Shown here: positions 17,887 to 27,538 of the stretch, in pieces
How the letters are laid out: every line of letters starts with the position of its first letter
Position numbering within the stretch: position 1 is the first letter of the stretch
From: JACTOJ01 sp032335695
Lineage (GTDB): Bacteria > Bacillota > Clostridia > Clostridiales > Clostridiaceae
Assembly (NCBI RefSeq): GCF_032335695.1
Contig: NZ_JACTOJ010000002.1
Span: 186,001 to 250,000, forward strand
Length of the DNA stretch: 64,000 nt
Reading direction: 5' to 3'
The notes under the pieces: model-generated
What the model was told of the DNA's origin: nothing
What the model saw: the letters and a program-made list of their open reading frames with translations, nothing else
The model's database searches: none
Program-made: the position numbers and the translations under genes

Positions 17887-18939
17887 TCAAAAAACGTTAA
17901 TGATTTCAAAAGCAGCCGCCTTTTTTAGTCTGTTCATAACGGCTACACCTATTCCTTCTTCCTCAAAAGCTTCTGAGAGTATTATATCTACATTTTTATC
18001 ATCCATTTTGCGAAGAGCTTCAAATAAATTTTTAGCTATAGATCTCATATCACTCCGGCTTCCAAGACTTATAACTTCACCATAAGGATAAGAAGACTTT
18101 GTTTCCTCAGTAGCTATTATACCAACCTTCATATTTCTATCTATATAATTTTGCACTATTTCATTGATTTTTTCAATAGTTTTTTGTATATCTCCATTAA
18201 TAATTCTTACAGGTGCCTTAGGAGCATAGTGTCTATACTTCATTCCAGGAGCTTTAGGCTTAAAATCTTTTTCAGGCTTTTTTAATATAGCCCCATCTAT
18301 ATATGTGTCGTCATGCACTTTCTTAAGCATCTCTAAGGTTATACCGCCTGGCCTTAATATACATGGAGGCTCTACTGTACAGTCTACAACTGTAGATTCT
18401 ACGCCGACTGTGCACTTTTCTCCTCCTATTATGTAATCAACCCTACCCTGCAGATCTTCTATACATCTCTCTATATCCGTAGGACTTGGCTTTCCAGATA
18501 TATTGGCAGATGGTGCTGCTATAGGAACACCCGCAAGCCTTATAAGTTCTCTTGCAATAGTATTTTCGGGCATCCTTATTCCAACTGTACTTCCGCCTGC
18601 ACTAGTTATATTAGATATTTTATCCGATTTATTAAGAATGATTGTAAGAGGACCGGGCCAAAATTTATCCATCATTTCTTTAGCTACTTTAGGTACATCT
18701 TTTACATATTCATTTATGCTGAAGTCAGCTACATGAATTATTAGTGGGTTATCTTGAGGTCTTCCTTTTGCCTCAAATATCTTTTTTGCAGCTTCTCCAT
18801 TGGTAGCATCCGCTCCCAAACCATAAACAGTCTCGGTAGGGAAGACTACGAGTCCTCCATTTTTTATAACCTCCGCTGCCTCTGAAAGCTCATGATAATC
18901 AATATTATCTGGCATCATCCTTATTATTTTTGTATCCAA
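17887..18939 (-). CDS. ywlC: L-threonylcarbamoyladenylate synthase
   Basis: This Sua5-type enzyme makes threonylcarbamoyl-AMP for the t6A37 tRNA modification. It has an N-terminal YrdC domain (about 10-205, with GGLVVFPTETVYGLGAD and the KGRPQDNPLI segment) plus the C-terminal Sua5 extension (about 230-350). The family start DTKII aligns with TTG at 18939, which has AAGTGG about 5 nt upstream; a GTG three codons earlier has its SD directly abutting. Length is normal for the two-domain form. Confidence 0.94.
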   Translation of the reverse strand: MDTKIIRMMPDNIDYHELSEAAEVIKNGGLVVFPTETVYGLGADATNGEAAKKIFEAKGRPQDNPLIIHVADFSINEYVKDVPKVAKEMMDKFWPGPLTIILNKSDKISNITSAGGSTVGIRMPENTIARELIRLAGVPIAAPSANISGKPSPTDIERCIEDLQGRVDYIIGGEKCTVGVESTVVDCTVEPPCILRPGGITLEMLKKVHDDTYIDGAILKKPEKDFKPKAPGMKYRHYAPKAPVRIINGDIQKTIEKINEIVQNYIDRNMKVGIIATEETKSSYPYGEVISLGSRSDMRSIAKNLFEALRKMDDKNVDIILSEAFEEEGIGVAVMNRLKKAAAFEIINVF

Positions 18940-18989
18940 ATCAACCACTTCCCCTGTTAATTAATCCTCAATTAGGATTTTAATTTAAC

Positions 18990-19715
18990 TTATAGCACAT
19001 TTATCATAATAAGCCCTAGTATGAGACCTATCAGCATTCCGAAAGTGCTGCTTTTCCCCTTAGACATTTTTATTGCCTGAGGTATTAATTCTCCACAAAC
19101 TACAAATAGCATTATACCTGAAGCTATAGCTAAGCATGCGCTTAATGTGACCTGAGATATGTTTCCTGCAAAAATTCCTATCCAAGCACCTATAGCTGTA
19201 GGGATAGCTGTTATAAATGCATATAATATTATTTTTGATACTTTAACATTTGAAACCATAAGCGGAGCCGATACAGCCATTCCCTCTGGAATATCATGAA
19301 GTGCTATGATCACGCTAAGTTTTATGCCAAGGCTCTTGCCGCCAAGGAATCCAAAGCCCATTATAATACCTTCCGGCAAATTGTGCAGCATCAGCCCTAA
19401 TGCTGTAAGCGTAGCTACTTTTATCCCTTCGTTAATCTTAACATTATCTACCTGTATAAAACTGTCCAATAACATTATTATTAGCATACCTATAATTGAA
19501 AATATAACAGTTTCTGCAAAATTCCATTTTTCTATAGATTCAGGAATCAAGTCAAAGACTACTATAGAAAGCATAAGCCCTCCTGCAAATCCCATTATAC
19601 CACTTAAAAAAGTCTTAGAAGGCTTCTTTATTATTAATCCCATACAGGCCCCCAGCATAGTTCCTATAAGGGAAATTATGCTGGATAGCACAACTACTGT
19701 TAGTATATCATTCAT
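18990..19715 (-). CDS. ZIP family metal transporter
   Basis: The protein is about 241 aa with seven to eight membrane helices. It contains the paired ZIP metal-site motifs MLHNLPEGI and ALHDIPEGM in the fourth and fifth core helices. ZIP proteins import zinc or other divalent cations. GGAGGGATGGAT lies before the ATG at 19715, favouring this start over one eight codons earlier. It lies between sua5 and a small membrane protein with no functional link evident. Confidence 0.9.
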   Translation of the reverse strand: MNDILTVVVLSSIISLIGTMLGACMGLIIKKPSKTFLSGIMGFAGGLMLSIVVFDLIPESIEKWNFAETVIFSIIGMLIIMLLDSFIQVDNVKINEGIKVATLTALGLMLHNLPEGIIMGFGFLGGKSLGIKLSVIIALHDIPEGMAVSAPLMVSNVKVSKIILYAFITAIPTAIGAWIGIFAGNISQVTLSACLAIASGIMLFVVCGELIPQAIKMSKGKSSTFGMLIGLILGLIMINVL

Positions 19716-19786
19716 ATCCATCCCTCCATTACTATACAAGTTTATTTATAGTAATGAAGAAATATTCCCTTCCAATGCAGATAGAA

Positions 19787-20368
19787 TCATTGCTTACATG
19801 CTTTCATAACTTCAATAGCTTCCTTTGAATATTTTGCTTTGACACAGACCTTATAAATATCAGTTAAGAGTTTATACTTTATATTTCCGCCTCTGGATAT
19901 GATCATATAATAGTAATTTTCTTCCGGATTAATAGTCTTTAATTTATTGTACTCATAAGAAACTTGAGCATTTCTTTTTAAAAATTCTTTGCTTACTGGT
20001 CTTATATGTTTATTTCTTGATTTAGTGGTGGTTAAAATAACTATATCTATATTCTTTTTCTCTTCATTCTTTTTAGCATGCACATAAGCTACCTTTTCCC
20101 AAAAGATATTATATTGACGTTTTTTCAATCCTTGAGTTATCTTCAATCTTCCACTCTTAATATCATAATCAAGTTTTTCCGTATCCATCCTTATAATAAT
20201 TGCACATATTATAAGGAGTTCTATAATAAACAAATATGCTATAAAAAATATATTTATTTTTTGAGCCAAAAACATTATTACAGGCAGTGCAAAAAAAATA
20301 AAGCACATAATAAGCATAAATCTCTTATAAGAGCTATGTTGCTTTTTTATGGCTTTATTAATATCCAT
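19787..20368 (-). CDS. Conserved membrane protein, function unknown
   Basis: The 193-aa protein has two adjacent N-terminal membrane helices (about 18-36 and 41-60) followed by a basic cytoplasmic domain of about 130 residues with a beta-rich start (KLDYDIKSGRLKITQGLKKR). This resembles bacterial PH-like/YdbT-type domains in layout, but I cannot assign it. It lies between prfA and the ZIP transporter on the same strand. Confidence 0.7.
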   Translation of the reverse strand: MDINKAIKKQHSSYKRFMLIMCFIFFALPVIMFLAQKINIFFIAYLFIIELLIICAIIIRMDTEKLDYDIKSGRLKITQGLKKRQYNIFWEKVAYVHAKKNEEKKNIDIVILTTTKSRNKHIRPVSKEFLKRNAQVSYEYNKLKTINPEENYYYMIISRGGNIKYKLLTDIYKVCVKAKYSKEAIEVMKACKQ

Positions 20369-20391
20369 GCTTTCACCTCTAAATTATCAAA

Positions 20392-21474
20392 TTACATCAC
20401 ATCAGTATTACCCATATTCTTCATTTTCTCTGCCTGGTCAGCAGTGATAAGAGAATCTATAATTTCATCTATATCTCCATTCATAACGGAATCTAGCTTA
20501 TAAAGTGTAAGTCCTATTCTATGATCTGTAACTCTGCCTTGAGGAAAATTATAGGTTCTGATTCTTTCACTTCTATCTCCTGAACCGACCTGACTTTTTC
20601 TGTCTGCAGCAATGCTGCTGGTTCTTTCCTGCTCTGCTATTTCATATAGTCTTGCTCTAAGAACCTTCATAGCCTTCTCTTTGTTCTTGAGCTGAGATTT
20701 TTCATCCTGACAGGTAACTACAAGACCTGTAGGAAGATGAGTTATTCTTACTGCAGAATCTGTGGTATTAACGCACTGTCCACCATTACCTGAAGATCTG
20801 TAAACATCAATTCTTAAATCATTTGCATTTATTTCGATATCTACATCCTCTACTTCAGGAAGAACTGCAACGGTAGAAGCAGAGGTATGAATTCTTCCGC
20901 TAGCTTCAGTATCTGGAACTCTTTGCACCCTATGGACTCCACTCTCATACTTAAGCCTGCTGTACGCTCCATTTCCTTTTATCATGAATACTATTTCCTT
21001 GAAACCTCCTATATCAGTTTCATTAGCACTCATAACTTCTACTTTCCATCTTCTAGTTTCAGCATATCTGGTATACATTCTAAAAAGATCCGCTGCAAAC
21101 AAAGCCGCTTCTTCTCCACCAGTGCCTCCACGAATTTCTACGAAAACATTTTTTTCATCATTAGGATCCTTAGGTAGCAATAGTATCTTCAATTCTCCCT
21201 GCAAGTTTTCGCTGCTCTCTTGAAGCTCTTTAAGTTCCTGCTGAATCATCTCTCTCATCTCTCTGTCGTCTTCTTCATTCAGCATCTCCTTTGAGCCTTC
21301 AATTTCTTCCAAAGTCTTTTTATATTCTTTGTATTTCATAACAACAACTTCTAAGTCGGCATGCTCTTTGCAAAGTCTCTGCCATTCTTTTTGGTCTGCC
21401 ATTACTGAAGGATCACTAATTTTTATAGATAATTCTTCATACTTTCCTTCAATAAAATCTAATCTATCTAACAT
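20392..21474 (-). CDS. prfA: Peptide chain release factor 1
   Basis: RF1 terminates translation at UAA and UAG. The protein is 360 aa from the ATG at 21474 (GGAG upstream). The codon-recognition tripeptide region is RVQRVPDTEASGRIHTS (PDT where others have PxT), and the catalytic GGQ is in SSGNGGQCVNT. PrfA is modified on this Gln by PrmC, whose gene lies immediately upstream, so the enzyme and its substrate are co-encoded. Confidence 0.97.
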   Translation of the reverse strand: MLDRLDFIEGKYEELSIKISDPSVMADQKEWQRLCKEHADLEVVVMKYKEYKKTLEEIEGSKEMLNEEDDREMREMIQQELKELQESSENLQGELKILLLPKDPNDEKNVFVEIRGGTGGEEAALFAADLFRMYTRYAETRRWKVEVMSANETDIGGFKEIVFMIKGNGAYSRLKYESGVHRVQRVPDTEASGRIHTSASTVAVLPEVEDVDIEINANDLRIDVYRSSGNGGQCVNTTDSAVRITHLPTGLVVTCQDEKSQLKNKEKAMKVLRARLYEIAEQERTSSIAADRKSQVGSGDRSERIRTYNFPQGRVTDHRIGLTLYKLDSVMNGDIDEIIDSLITADQAEKMKNMGNTDVM

Positions 21475-21641
21475 GTAATAATCAACTCCGTGTAAAAATT
21501 TTATATTCAATATTTTTTATTAGTTTTTCTCAATAATTTCAAAGTAAATTCTACAATAAAATAATCATAAAATTACCTCAAACATTATATCAATAATTAT
21601 ATAAATAATCAATAAAGTTTTAAATCCACATCTTTACACAT

Positions 21642-23426
21642 TTACAAGAAGCCCACCACTACTCTATCATTTCCTGCCAAATCCTTAAGTACTTCAATAT
21701 CGCTAAATCCAAAATTCTTCAATATGCCGCTAACTTCCTCTCTCTGATCATAACCAATCTCAAATGCCAGCATTCCCCCTGGAACTAAGCACTTAATTGA
21801 TTGCTCAGTAATCTTTCTATAAAAGAATAATCCATCCTCCCCTCCGCTTAAAGCTAGGCGAGGTTCGTAATTCCTCACATCTTCCATCAAATCTTCTATA
21901 TCTGAATCCTTAATATAAGGTGGATTAGATATTATAGAATCATATTTAATTTCATTAGATAAAGAAGCCTGAAATAAATCACTTTTAACAAACTCCACTC
22001 TATCCTTTAAATTATTTTTTTCTATATTAAATTTTGTTATTTTTTCTGCCTTTTCAGAAATATCTATGCAGGATACTTTAATATCCTCTATCATGGAAGC
22101 CAAAGCTATTCCTATAGCTCCACTTCCACTGCACATATCACAAATAGATTTATATCCTTTTTCTTTAATAACTTCATGAGCCTTTTCTACTAATACTTCA
22201 GTATCAGGTCTAGGAATTAATACTCCTTCTTCTACTTTTAAATTAATTCCCATAAACTCAGTTTCTCCTATAATATATTTTATAGGCATTTTTTCTTTTC
22301 TCTGCTGTATTAGTTCATCAAATTTTTCTTTAACTTCAATATCCACAAGCTCATCTCTGTTAGTTATTACAGCTATCCTATCTCTGTTTAAAACTTTAGC
22401 TAATATTAATTGAGTATCAAGCACATAGCTTTCTATATTTTCTGCTTTTAGAATTTCCACTCCGCTATTTAAAAGTTCTCCTATAGTTATTTTAGGTCCA
22501 TACTTTTTTAAAGACTCTTTGTAATCAAGACCTTCTGAAGCTTCTAAAGCTACTATAGCCACTTGTAGTTGAGACAAATCCGGTTCCCGTGTTGTGAGAT
22601 TTTGAAGTTTAAGTCCTGGGTAGGCAAATATATTAGATAATTTTCCTTTACTTTTTCCCATCCACCTTATTATCTCATATGAAACTCCCGATACTATTGG
22701 AAGAATCAAAATTCTATATAGTATTTTTTGCCACAAAGTATTAAACTGCGCTAAAGAAAATATTACGATGCTAACTATCATTACTATAAAAAGAAAATTA
22801 GTTCCGCACCTTGGATGAAACCTTTGGAACTTAGCTGCGTTTTCAGGAGTAAGCTCGCATTCATTTTCATAGCAGAATATAGTTTTATGTTCTGCGCCAT
22901 GATATTGATACAGTCTGTTTATATCTTCCATCTTTCCTATAATGCACATATATAACAGAAGTATACCTACCCTGATAATTCCTTCAATAATATTCACTAA
23001 AAACATATTAGCACCAAATCTATAAAGAAAGTTTGCTAAAAATGTTGGAAATACAAAGAACAAGCCAATAGATATCGCTAAAGAAATTACAAGTGATATC
23101 CCAAGTATCACATCAGTACTTTTTTCCTTAAATAAATTTTCAAACCAGCTGTCAAACTTCGATTTTTCTTTTTCTTCCTCTTCAAAAAAGGATGCAGAAT
23201 AATTCAAGGTCTTTATGCCTATTATCATCGATTCCAGCAATGATACAAATCCTCTTATTATCGGCAAAGATAATATCTTATGCCTTTTTACATATGAAGT
23301 AAATTCTTTTATATCAACATCAATTGTTCCGTCTCCTAATCGTACAGCGGTAGCTGTTCCTCTGCTTCCGCGCATCATAACGCCTTCTATGACCGCCTGT
23401 CCTCCAACGCTCGTTTTTCTAGCCAT
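21642..23426 (-). CDS. prmC: DUF1385-PrmC fusion, RF glutamine methyltransferase
   Basis: This 594-aa two-domain protein begins with a DUF1385 membrane domain (about 1-290; opening GGQAVIEGVMMRG, several membrane helices, and a Cys/His-bearing YHGAEHKTIFCYE block). It ends with a full PrmC/HemK methyltransferase (about 300-594; SAM-binding DMCSGSGAIGIALA and catalytic SNPPYI). PrmC methylates the GGQ glutamine of release factors. The DUF1385 function is unknown. AGAGGTGAAAAG precedes the ATG at 23426. The joint is a continuous frame without an internal stop, so the fusion is real unless a sequencing error removed a stop. Confidence 0.92.
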   Translation of the reverse strand: MARKTSVGGQAVIEGVMMRGSRGTATAVRLGDGTIDVDIKEFTSYVKRHKILSLPIIRGFVSLLESMIIGIKTLNYSASFFEEEEKEKSKFDSWFENLFKEKSTDVILGISLVISLAISIGLFFVFPTFLANFLYRFGANMFLVNIIEGIIRVGILLLYMCIIGKMEDINRLYQYHGAEHKTIFCYENECELTPENAAKFQRFHPRCGTNFLFIVMIVSIVIFSLAQFNTLWQKILYRILILPIVSGVSYEIIRWMGKSKGKLSNIFAYPGLKLQNLTTREPDLSQLQVAIVALEASEGLDYKESLKKYGPKITIGELLNSGVEILKAENIESYVLDTQLILAKVLNRDRIAVITNRDELVDIEVKEKFDELIQQRKEKMPIKYIIGETEFMGINLKVEEGVLIPRPDTEVLVEKAHEVIKEKGYKSICDMCSGSGAIGIALASMIEDIKVSCIDISEKAEKITKFNIEKNNLKDRVEFVKSDLFQASLSNEIKYDSIISNPPYIKDSDIEDLMEDVRNYEPRLALSGGEDGLFFYRKITEQSIKCLVPGGMLAFEIGYDQREEVSGILKNFGFSDIEVLKDLAGNDRVVVGFL

Positions 23427-23530
23427 CTTTTCACCTCTACTTTTTAATAGCAATTATCCATAAATATCATAGTCCTATTATATCAATAAAAGGACTTAAT
23501 AACTACTTAATTTTATAATTTGATTTTTTA

Positions 23531-23559
23531 TTGACTGACCTTACTTGTTATGATATAAT
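23531..23559 (+). promoter_or_regulatory. Sigma-A-type promoter of rpmE
   Basis: TTGACT (23531-23536), a 17-bp spacer and consensus TATAAT (23554-23559) lie about 47 bp upstream of the rpmE start. Confidence 0.9.
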
Positions 23560-23605
23560 TGGGTGGTTAAAAAAACGTGTGTTTACACAAGGAGAGGTGA
23601 AAAAT

Positions 23606-23818
23606 ATGAGAGAAGGCATACATCCAGAATACCACCATGATGCTGTGGTTAAGTGTGCATGTGGAAATACTTTTACAACAGGTTCTGTTCATACGGAACT
23701 AAAAGTAGAAATATGCTCTAAATGCCACCCATTCTTCACTGGAAAGCAAAAGATTATGGATATCGGTGGAAGAGTTGAAAAGTTCAGAAAGAGATTCAAT
23801 CTTCAAGACGAAAAGTAA
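23606..23818 (+). CDS. rpmE: 50S ribosomal protein L31, zinc-binding type
   Basis: The 70-aa ribosomal protein begins MREGIHPEYH at 23606 with AAGGAGAGGTG upstream. It keeps the four zinc cysteines (C17, C19, C37, C40), so it is the Zn-containing C+ form that Zur-regulated paralogues replace under zinc starvation. It is transcribed opposite to its neighbours from its own promoter and terminator. Confidence 0.97.
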   Translation: MREGIHPEYHHDAVVKCACGNTFTTGSVHTELKVEICSKCHPFFTGKQKIMDIGGRVEKFRKRFNLQDEK

Positions 23819-23825
23819 TCATGAT

Positions 23826-23855
23826 AACGAGAAAGTTTTCTTTCTCGTTTTTTCA
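23826..23855 (+). terminator. Terminator of rpmE
   Basis: Stem aacgagaaag (23826-23835) with ctttctcgtt (23840-23849), followed by a T-tract. Confidence 0.92.
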
Positions 23856-23877
23856 TTTCCAAATAATTCAGCTATAT

Positions 23878-23905
23878 AAAGGTGGTGCTGCGCAGCACCA
23901 CCTTT
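23878..23905 (-). terminator. Perfect palindrome downstream of rho
   Basis: A 28-bp perfect palindrome with 14-bp arms (aaaggtggtgctgc and its complement) lies between the convergent rpmE and rho genes. It is GC-rich and terminator-like for both directions, but only a short T/A tail follows on the minus strand. Confidence 0.7.
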
Positions 23906-23918
23906 AAAAAAGTCCATT

Positions 23919-25418
23919 TTACCTGCCATTAGATCCTAAATCTATTTTAGAAAAGGTATTTAAAAATTCCTTATTATTTTTTGTCTTGGTAAGCAGATTT
24001 ATTAATTTTTCTGTAACTTCATCTACATTTCCATCTTTATAAAGAACTTTTCTTATGTTATAGGAAGCATCCTTCTCTTCATCAGTTTGAAGCATATCAT
24101 CTCTTCTAGTTCCTGATTTATATATATCAATAGCTGGGAATATTCTTCTTTCCTGAAGTTTTCTATCAAGGTGAACTTCCATGTTTCCTGTTCCCTTGAA
24201 CTCCTCAAATATCATATCATCCATTCTGCTTCCAGTTTCTACAAGAGCTGTAGACAATATAGTAAGACTTCCTCCTTCTTCTATATTTCTAGCTGCTCCA
24301 AAGAATTTTTTAGGCATTATTAATGCTCCTGGATCAAGTCCTCCAGACAAAGTTCTTCCTGTAGGAGTAATGGTTAAATTATAAGCTCTTGAAAGTCTTG
24401 TAAGGCTGTCTAAAAGTATAACCACATCCTGCTTTTGTTCAACCATTCTCTTAGCTCTCTCAAGCACCATCTCTGCCACCTTAGTATGATGATCTGGTTC
24501 TTCATCAAAGGTTGAAAAAATAACATCTCCATTTATGGATCTTTTCATATCAGTAACTTCTTCTGGTCTTTCATCTATAAGAAGCACAATTAATTTTATA
24601 TTTGGATAATTAACAGATATATTTTGAGCTATTTTTTTCATTATAGTTGTTTTTCCTGCCTTAGGAGGAGCAACTATGAGACCTCTTTGTCCTTTTCCTA
24701 TAGGACAGATTATATCCATAAGTCTAGAGGACAAATCCAGCTGGCTACCTGTTTCAAGCTTAAGTCTTTCGTTAGGATATATTGGAGTAAGGTGTTCAAA
24801 AGGCTTTCTTCCAACCGCTTTTTCAGGTGATTCTCCATTTACTCTTTCCACATATAGAAGCGCCTTAAATTTCTCTCCTTCTTTAGGTGTCCTAACTTTT
24901 CCTTCTATTTCATCTCCAGTTCTTAGATTGAATCTTCTTATTTGGGAAGGAGAAACATACACGTCTTCAGGAGTTGATAAATAATTTTTTCCTCTTAAAA
25001 ATCCAAAATTATTATTTTCATTTATTTCAAGCACACCCTTGGCAGACCCGGATTCGCTTATCATTTCTCTTAATTTTTCTTTTTTCTCTCCTTCATGTTG
25101 AGTTCTATTTTCTGTTGCAGTTTCTATGTTTCTCTGAGGTTTAACAACTGTTGTCTCTTCTAACTCTTTTTCCTTTGCAGGTTCTTCTGCTTTTACTTCT
25201 TCTGCTTTATTAACAGGTTTTTGAGAGATTCTTTCTACTAGTCTAACTCCATCTTTTTCTATGTACAAAGGAGATTTTTTCTTAAGTTCATCAATAAGTT
25301 CTCCTTTTTTATACTTTGTAACGCTTTTAATATTTAATTCTTTAGCAATTTCTCTAAGTTCATTTAAGGTCATATTTTCATAATCTTTATTGCTCAAGCC
25401 GTATCCTGATTCACACAT
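23919..25418 (-). CDS. rho: Transcription termination factor Rho
   Basis: Rho is a hexameric RNA helicase ending transcription. The protein has an N-terminal Rho_N helical domain (about 10-55), a charged linker, an RNA-binding cold-shock-like domain (about 115-185) and the RecA-like ATPase core, with P-loop APPKAGKTT and Walker B VVILLDSLTRL. The ATG at 25418 has no Shine-Dalgarno of its own. The family-like beginning SNKDYENMTLNELREIAKEL aligns with a TTG at 25397. AAAGGTGGG lies about 60 nt upstream and serves a 13-codon leader ORF that overlaps the ATG, so reinitiation is likely. Confidence 0.95.
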   Translation of the reverse strand: MCESGYGLSNKDYENMTLNELREIAKELNIKSVTKYKKGELIDELKKKSPLYIEKDGVRLVERISQKPVNKAEEVKAEEPAKEKELEETTVVKPQRNIETATENRTQHEGEKKEKLREMISESGSAKGVLEINENNNFGFLRGKNYLSTPEDVYVSPSQIRRFNLRTGDEIEGKVRTPKEGEKFKALLYVERVNGESPEKAVGRKPFEHLTPIYPNERLKLETGSQLDLSSRLMDIICPIGKGQRGLIVAPPKAGKTTIMKKIAQNISVNYPNIKLIVLLIDERPEEVTDMKRSINGDVIFSTFDEEPDHHTKVAEMVLERAKRMVEQKQDVVILLDSLTRLSRAYNLTITPTGRTLSGGLDPGALIMPKKFFGAARNIEEGGSLTILSTALVETGSRMDDMIFEEFKGTGNMEVHLDRKLQERRIFPAIDIYKSGTRRDDMLQTDEEKDASYNIRKVLYKDGNVDEVTEKLINLLTKTKNNKEFLNTFSKIDLGSNGR

Positions 25419-25452
25419 ATATTTTTAAACAAACATTACGGAAATCAGGCAT
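25411..25452 (-). CDS. Candidate leader peptide upstream of rho
   Basis: An ATG at 25452 follows AAAGGTGGGTGA and opens a 13-codon frame, MPDFRNVCLKIYV, whose TGA (25413-25411) overlaps the rho ATG (25418-25416). This is the typical layout of termination-reinitiation coupling. The region also contains complementary segments CCTGATT/AATCAGG and CCGTA/TACGG. No homologue is known to me; the evidence is positional only. Confidence 0.4.
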   Translation of the reverse strand: MPDFRNVCLKIYV

Positions 25453-25686
25453 TCACCCACCTTTCTATATATTTTATAATTAATATTTAGCTCATTTAAA
25501 CATTCTCACAAAAATAATTAATGGGAATATAAAAGACATTTTTGAAATATGTTAGAAATGCATATTGATTTTATCTTAATAAAGCAAGAGTACATCAATA
25601 TATTATATACAATATCACATATTGCATACAAAAACAAAATATTTTTTTATACATTTTTTTCATCTATACATATAACAAATAAAATA

Positions 25687-25721
25687 GCTTGTATTTAAAC
25701 ACTAATTATTTAAATACAAGC
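25687..25721 (-). terminator. Terminator of pyrG
   Basis: Perfect 13-bp stem gcttgtatttaaa (25687-25699) with its complement (25709-25721), followed on the minus strand by TATTTTATTTG, about 30 bp after the pyrG stop. Confidence 0.85.
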
Positions 25722-25752
25722 CTTTAATTATTCGTTGTATTTGGTTTTCAAA

Positions 25753-27360
25753 CTATTTTTCGCTATACGCTACTGCTGCAGTAATAAAATTCTTAAATAG
25801 CGGATGTGGTCTATTAGGTCTTGATTTAAGTTCAGGATGGAACTGAACACCTACAAACCAAGGATGATCCTCTACTTCAATTATTTCTACTAGCTTTTCG
25901 TCAGGACTTGTTCCTGCTATTTTAAGTCCAGCATCTACCATAGCTTTTCTGAATTCATTATTAAATTCATATCTATGCCTATGTCTTTCATAGATTAATG
26001 AATTGTCATAGGACTTGATTGAGAAAGTATTGTCATCTAATTTGCATGGATATATACCAAGTCTCATAGTGCCGCCTTTTTCATCAATATCCTTTTGGTC
26101 AGGCATTATATCTATAACAGGATGTGTTGTTTCAGGATTGATTTCAGAACTGTTAGCATCTTCATATCCCAAAACATTTCTAGCAAATTCAATAACAGCA
26201 CACTGCATTCCAAGACATATTCCTAAGAAAGGAACCTTATTTTCTCTAGCCCATCTTACAGCTTCTATCTTTCCTTCTATTCCTCTATCGCCAAAACCTC
26301 CAGGTACTAAAACTCCTTGGCAGTCACTAAGTAATTCATCCGCATTGTTTTTATCTAAATCGCATGCATTTATCCATTTTATATCCACATTTGCGTCATT
26401 ATACAATCCGCCATGATTTAAAGCTTCTACTACGGATATATATGCATCATGAAGCTCTACATATTTTCCTACAAGAGCTATCTTTACATTCTTCTTAAGA
26501 TTTTTAAGTCTTTCTACCATTGCTATCCATTCATCATTATTTATATCCTTGCAGCCAAGATGAAGCTTTTCGCATACTAGATTATCAAGTCCTTCATTAT
26601 GAAGAAGCAATGGAACTTCATAAAGGTTCTCCGCATCTACATTCTGTATTACTGACTTTCCATCAAGGTTACAGAAAAGGCCTATCTTGTCCTTTAAATC
26701 TTCAGATAATTCTTTTTCAGTACGACATACGATTATATCTGGCTGTATGCCTATACTTCTAAGCTCTTTAACAGAATGCTGAGTAGGTTTAGTTTTTAGC
26801 TCTCCAGCCTTGCCTAAGTATGGAACTAAAGTAACATGAATAAAGCATACATTTTCTCTTCCAACTTCATATTTTATTTGTCTTATAGCTTCCAAAAACG
26901 GCTGAGATTCTATATCTCCCACTGTTCCGCCTATTTCTGTTATCACTACATCTACATCTCTCTCTTTAGCAACTCTATATACTCTGCTTTTTATTTCATT
27001 TGTTATATGAGGAATTACCTGAACGGTTCCACCAAGGTAATCTCCTTTTCTTTCTTTAGATATAACTGACCAATATATTTTACCTGTGGTAACATTACTG
27101 TTCTTACTAAGATTTTCATCTATAAATCTTTCATAATGCCCAAGATCCAAATCTGTTTCTGCACCATCATCAGTCACAAAAACTTCTCCATGCTGATATG
27201 GGCTCATGGTACCTGGATCCACATTAAGATATGGATCAAATTTTTGAATAGATACATTTAGTCCTCTATTTTTTAAAAGTCTCCCTAGGGACGCTGCTGT
27301 TATACCTTTTCCCAAGGAAGAAACAACTCCTCCAGTGACAAATACATATTTAGTGCTCAT
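25753..27360 (-). CDS. pyrG: CTP synthase
   Basis: PyrG aminates UTP to CTP using glutamine. The 535-aa protein has the N-terminal synthetase domain (opening KYVFVTGGVVSSLGKGI) and the C-terminal glutaminase domain with nucleophile Cys in PFLGICLGMQCAV and the closing HPE in VQFHPELKSRP. The ATG at 27360 has GGAGG upstream; an earlier in-frame opening lacks support. It follows the 102-aa gene and precedes rho, each with its own signals. Confidence 0.97.
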   Translation of the reverse strand: MSTKYVFVTGGVVSSLGKGITAASLGRLLKNRGLNVSIQKFDPYLNVDPGTMSPYQHGEVFVTDDGAETDLDLGHYERFIDENLSKNSNVTTGKIYWSVISKERKGDYLGGTVQVIPHITNEIKSRVYRVAKERDVDVVITEIGGTVGDIESQPFLEAIRQIKYEVGRENVCFIHVTLVPYLGKAGELKTKPTQHSVKELRSIGIQPDIIVCRTEKELSEDLKDKIGLFCNLDGKSVIQNVDAENLYEVPLLLHNEGLDNLVCEKLHLGCKDINNDEWIAMVERLKNLKKNVKIALVGKYVELHDAYISVVEALNHGGLYNDANVDIKWINACDLDKNNADELLSDCQGVLVPGGFGDRGIEGKIEAVRWARENKVPFLGICLGMQCAVIEFARNVLGYEDANSSEINPETTHPVIDIMPDQKDIDEKGGTMRLGIYPCKLDDNTFSIKSYDNSLIYERHRHRYEFNNEFRKAMVDAGLKIAGTSPDEKLVEIIEVEDHPWFVGVQFHPELKSRPNRPHPLFKNFITAAVAYSEK

Positions 27361-27538
27361 ATTATTCCTCCAATCAATGATAAATATTAATTTATGTAAA
27401 ATCCATTTCAAACTATTGACAAAAACCAAAAAGCATTATACAATAAAAATTACCCTATAAATTTAATGTACAATGCCCATTGTATTGCCAAACATAAATA
27501 TTATAATAACACATATCTTTTTTTAATGCTATCTTTTT

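Noticed and set aside
25395..25449. H-type pseudoknot in the rho leader
   Set aside because: The crossing stems are joined by single-nucleotide linkers, too short to let both form together; treated as alternative pairings instead.
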